Assembly (NCBI GenBank): GCA_017557475.1 | Contig: JAFYYO010000106.1 | Coordinates: forward strand, 1 to 14,868 | Reading direction: 5' to 3' | Length of the DNA: 14,868 nt | Source of the DNA: Bacteroidaceae bacterium | GTDB lineage: Bacteria > Bacteroidota > Bacteroidia > Bacteroidales > Bacteroidaceae | In this document: in pieces, positions 14,630 to 14,868 of the stretch | Position numbering within the stretch: the first letter of the stretch is position 1 | Layout of the letters: each line of letters opens with the position of its first letter | Program-made: the position numbers and the translations under genes | Notes under the pieces: model-generated | What the model was told of the DNA's origin: nothing | Database searches by the model: none | The model's input: only the letters and a program-made list of their open reading frames with translations

Positions 14630-14794
14630 GCGTTCCAGTTCCAGTTGTTCCAGTTTCTTGTTTTTATGTTCCAATACCCCTTTCTTATATATATAACTTA
14701 TTATATATTAATTATTTATATATATTATATAGAGGGTTATTGTCCTTAATTATATTAATTGGAACAACTGGAACAATTGGAACAACTGGAACGC
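14630..14794. repeat. Inverted GGAAC iteron clusters flanking an AT-rich core
   Basis: The left arm (14630-14674) has four TTCCA copies, three of them as TTCCAG. The right arm (14760-14794) has four 9-bp copies of TGGAACAAC/TGGAACAAT in tandem in the opposite orientation. The outer ends GCGTTCCAGTT (14630-14640) and AACTGGAACGC (14784-14794) are an 11-bp perfect inverted repeat. The core (about 14686-14760) is almost wholly A and T, rich in TATATA. The layout of iterons around an easily melted core is like a plasmid or phage replication origin or a protein-bound regulatory site. It lies immediately upstream of the truncated primase/helicase gene. Confidence 0.8.
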
Positions 14795-14808
14795 CCAGCC
14801 TTTATTAC

Positions 14809-14868
14809 TCACTCATTCTCCTCTACAAGGCCTACCACCATCATCAGTTCCTCGGCAGCCTCGCGGCA
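14809..14868 (-). CDS. C-terminal end of an unidentified gene (19 aa visible)
   Basis: The minus strand is open from the window edge to TGA at 14809-14811 and reads CREAAEELMMVVGLVEENE. The acidic helical end looks like a protein C-terminus, but 19 codons are too few to name a family or to be sure the frame is coding. It would be transcribed toward the iteron region. Confidence 0.3.
   Translation of the reverse strand, partial: CREAAEELMMVVGLVEENE

Noticed and set aside
14630..14794. CRISPR array or transposon terminal inverted repeats
   Set aside because: The units are 9 bp with no unique spacers of CRISPR length, and no transposase or target-site duplication is visible. The pattern fits iterons better.

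Overview
The window looks like a piece of a Bacteroidales chromosome, most likely Prevotella-like. Four things point there: promoters with the Bacteroidetes -7 element TAnnTTTG (two of them with TTTG exactly 20 nt upstream); a DUF4924 gene, a family I know only from Bacteroidetes; Bacteroidetes-type versions of the biotin-dependent carboxyltransferase and of the NrdJ C-terminus; and a remnant of the Bacteroidales mobile-element primase/helicase family. The genes are mostly core housekeeping, tightly packed into operons.

Layout. (1) 1-1024, minus: the first 341 residues of an OadA/PycB-type carboxyltransferase, cut by the window edge. (2) 4117-1099, minus: an operon of dnaA, a nitroreductase fused to a piece of class II ribonucleotide reductase, and folB. 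Each junction is a 4-nt ATGA overlap. A strong promoter (TTTG-N20-TAACTTTG) lies upstream of dnaA. (3) 4118-4627: a 510-nt AT-rich intergenic region. (4) 4628-6527, plus: a 37-codon small ORF, rpe, and a shortened comEC, nearly contiguous. (5) 7706-6561, minus: a secreted CarboxypepD_reg-like protein, convergent with comEC. (6) 7707-7951: a spacer with the promoter of that gene and a dense cluster of GTAC palindromes. (7) 13065-7952, minus: a five-gene run with 2-6 nt gaps: LysE-type exporter, DUF4924, prfC (GTG start), tsaC, and a ClC/CBS chloride transporter. (8) 13215-14186, plus: ROK glucokinase, divergent from the LysE gene and followed by an excellent bidirectional terminator. (9) 14254-14592, minus: a truncated mobile-element primase/helicase. 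(10) 14630-14794: an inverted pair of GGAAC iteron clusters around an extremely AT-rich core. (11) 14809-14868, minus: the C-terminal 19 codons of an unidentified gene.

How the genes fit together. The dnaA operon joins replication initiation with a flavin reductase and a folate-pathway enzyme. The remnant NrdJ domain suggests that an ancestral dnaA-nitroreductase-nrdJ-folB arrangement lost most of nrdJ by an in-frame deletion. The five-gene run combines two translation functions (release factor 3 and t6A tRNA modification) with two membrane transporters.

The points most worth follow-up are the nitroreductase-NrdJ-tail fusion, the iteron/AT-rich origin-like structure beside the dead primase, the palindromic 22-bp repeat cluster at 7804-7900, and the small ORF ahead of rpe. 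I found no CRISPR array, tRNA, rRNA or intact transposase. All family assignments come from reading the sequence and memory; no database search was run.
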